From: Candidatus Vogelbacteria bacterium CG10_big_fil_rev_8_21_14_0_10_51_16
GTDB lineage: Bacteria; Patescibacteriota; Minisyncoccia; Phycocordibacterales; JACRKE01
Length of the DNA stretch: 12,577 nucleotides
Assembly (NCBI GenBank): GCA_002774795.1
Contig: PCYI01000030.1
Span: 1-12,577 of the forward strand
Reading direction: 5' to 3'
Shown: positions 11,864 through 12,577 of the stretch, in pieces
Layout: every line of letters begins with the position of its first letter
How positions within the stretch are numbered: the stretch's first letter is position 1
Translations under genes and position numbers: made by a program
Notes under the pieces: model-generated
Databases searched by the model: none
What the model was told of the DNA's origin: nothing
The model's input: only the letters and a program-made list of their open reading frames with translations

Positions 11864-11900
11864 TTTTGGAGTTTTGTGTCATTTGTGTTTTGTGCTTTGA
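11864..11900 (-). repeat. AAAACAC-type heptamer array before recO
   Basis: Read on the minus strand: AAAGCAC, AAAACAC, AAATGAC and a tail ending ACTCCAAAA. It shares an identical 21-base block with the in-frame ileS array (10721-10741) and the same tail with 5721-5798. It ends eight bases before the recO ATG. The rest of the gap from 11791 shows no clear gene or terminator. Confidence 0.8.
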
Positions 11901-11907
11901 TTGATAC

Positions 11908-12531
11908 ATGTATCGCATCTACACCACTCGCGGGTTCGTGGTTTCCGGTCGCCCTTATGGCGAAGCGAGTGCCACCCTTACTTTGCTTACTGAAGACCTC
12001 GGTGTAGTCCGTGCCCGGGCCCAAGCGGTGCGCGGGCTTGCTTCTAAACTGCGTTACGGGTTGCAGTCGCTGTCACGCGGCGCCTTCTCCCTTGTCCGCG
12101 GCCGGGAAGTGTGGCGACTCACAAGCGTCTCACCGTGCGACCAAGCATCGCAGAATTACACCACAGATTTTCCAAAACAAAGGGGTCTGACCCCTTTTTC
12201 TTCTTTTGCCACTCGGGCTTTGTTCGCCCGGGTGCTCGCGCTTGTTGAGCGTTTGGTGCACGGAGAGGAGGAAGATAGGCGCTTGTTTGCTCTGGTCGAA
12301 GAGTGCCACGAGTTGTTGCAAGAGGAGGGGCTCTCGTCTGTCGAGCTTCGTTGTTTGGAGCTCCTTATCACCGCTCGTATCCTAGACCATCTGGGGTATA
12401 TTGCTCCGGCTCCAAGCATCCCGGCCGTACGCGCCTTAAAAGTAACAAAAAAGGTTCTTTCTTCTGTTGGGGGGCATGAGCGAGATCTTGCCCGCGTGAT
12501 AGAGGTTGCTCTTCAAGCAAGTCAGCTTTAA
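11908..12531 (+). CDS. recO: DNA repair protein RecO
   Basis: A 207-residue RecO, shorter than the roughly 240 residues of E. coli. RecO helps RecR load RecA onto SSB-coated single strands in recombinational repair. The N-terminal OB-fold is clear: YTTRGFVVSGRPYGEASATL, then LTLLTEDLGVVRARAQAVRG and SKLRYGLQSLSRGAFSLVRG. The C-terminal helical part (about 100-207) is weaker but of the right type, with RCLELLITARILDHLGYIAP as the usual end segment. No Cys4 zinc finger is seen. A terminator-like palindrome interrupts the region between the two domains. No ribosome binding site is visible. Confidence 0.85.
   Translation: MYRIYTTRGFVVSGRPYGEASATLTLLTEDLGVVRARAQAVRGLASKLRYGLQSLSRGAFSLVRGREVWRLTSVSPCDQASQNYTTDFPKQRGLTPFSSFATRALFARVLALVERLVHGEEEDRRLFALVEECHELLQEEGLSSVELRCLELLITARILDHLGYIAPAPSIPAVRALKVTKKVLSSVGGHERDLARVIEVALQASQL
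12179..12199 (+). repeat. Terminator-like palindrome inside recO
   Basis: AAAGGGGTC (12179-12187) and GACCCCTTT (12189-12197) flank a single T, followed by TTCTTCTTTT. It looks like an intrinsic terminator yet lies in frame in recO, encoding KQRGLTPFSS at the linker between the OB-fold and the helical domain. Confidence 0.7.
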
Positions 12532-12533
12532 AT

Positions 12534-12577
12534 ATGACCTACCAAATGGGCGTCTTTGCCACCGCCTTTGGCGGGGC
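12534..12577 (+). CDS. Start of an unidentified gene, cut by the window edge
   Basis: An ATG three bases after the recO stop opens a frame reading MTYQMGVFATAFGG that runs off the window. The tight spacing suggests it is co-transcribed with recO. Too little is visible to name it. Confidence 0.4.
   Translation, partial: MTYQMGVFATAFGG

Noticed and set aside
12179..12210. A true terminator ending a shortened recO
   Set aside because: The frame continues without interruption for over 100 more residues that match the RecO C-terminal type, so the gene was kept whole.

Overview
The window looks like a piece of a small-genome bacterium, most likely a member of the Candidate Phyla Radiation (Patescibacteria, Parcubacteria-like). 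This is inferred from the style of the genes, not from a marker search: tight packing, almost no Shine-Dalgarno sites, -10 boxes that sit 6-10 bases before start codons, a minimal RecO, an enlarged isoleucyl-tRNA synthetase, and many short degenerate tandem repeats both between and inside genes.

Layout. (1) 29-589: a secreted Gly/Tyr-rich protein of unknown function, followed by about 290 bases of hairpins, heptamer repeats and a promoter. (2) 876-2152: secE-nusG-rplK, a conserved translocation/transcription/ribosome operon, ending at a strong terminator. (3) 2250-3279: a complete IS30-family element with 27-bp terminal inverted repeats and a 3-bp GGT target duplication. It appears to have landed between a promoter-like sequence and a small Cys-containing ORF (3318-3509). 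(4) 3661-5131: a two-gene unit, a cytidylyltransferase-like nucleotidyltransferase and a deaminase carrying a degenerate nucleotidyltransferase-like N-terminus. (5) 5211-7315: a HIT-family protein and thymidylate synthase on the minus strand, and dihydrofolate reductase on the plus strand, the last two sharing a 74-bp divergent promoter region. With the deaminase these could supply dCMP to dUMP to dTMP plus folate recycling. (6) 7410-7962: a HEPN/MNT toxin-antitoxin pair whose HEPN gene is broken while the MNT gene is intact. (7) 7977-11645: a giant ileS with a whole histidine-phosphatase domain inserted in its catalytic core. (8) A 51-residue ORF overlapping its end, then recO and the first codons of one more gene.

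The most unusual signal is a family of short arrays with a 7-bp period (about 15 loci, different heptamers at different loci). They lie between genes, sometimes starting inside a stop codon, sometimes as inverted pairs that form hairpins, and five lie in frame inside ileS; a sixth in-frame ileS insertion has an 11-bp period. Some loci share longer identical sequence, which suggests copying between loci as well as local slippage. They resemble the heptanucleotide STRR repeats known from filamentous cyanobacteria. The second main signal is the IleRS/histidine-phosphatase chimera, whose phosphatase catalytic residues all appear intact.

No tRNA, rRNA or CRISPR array was recognised.
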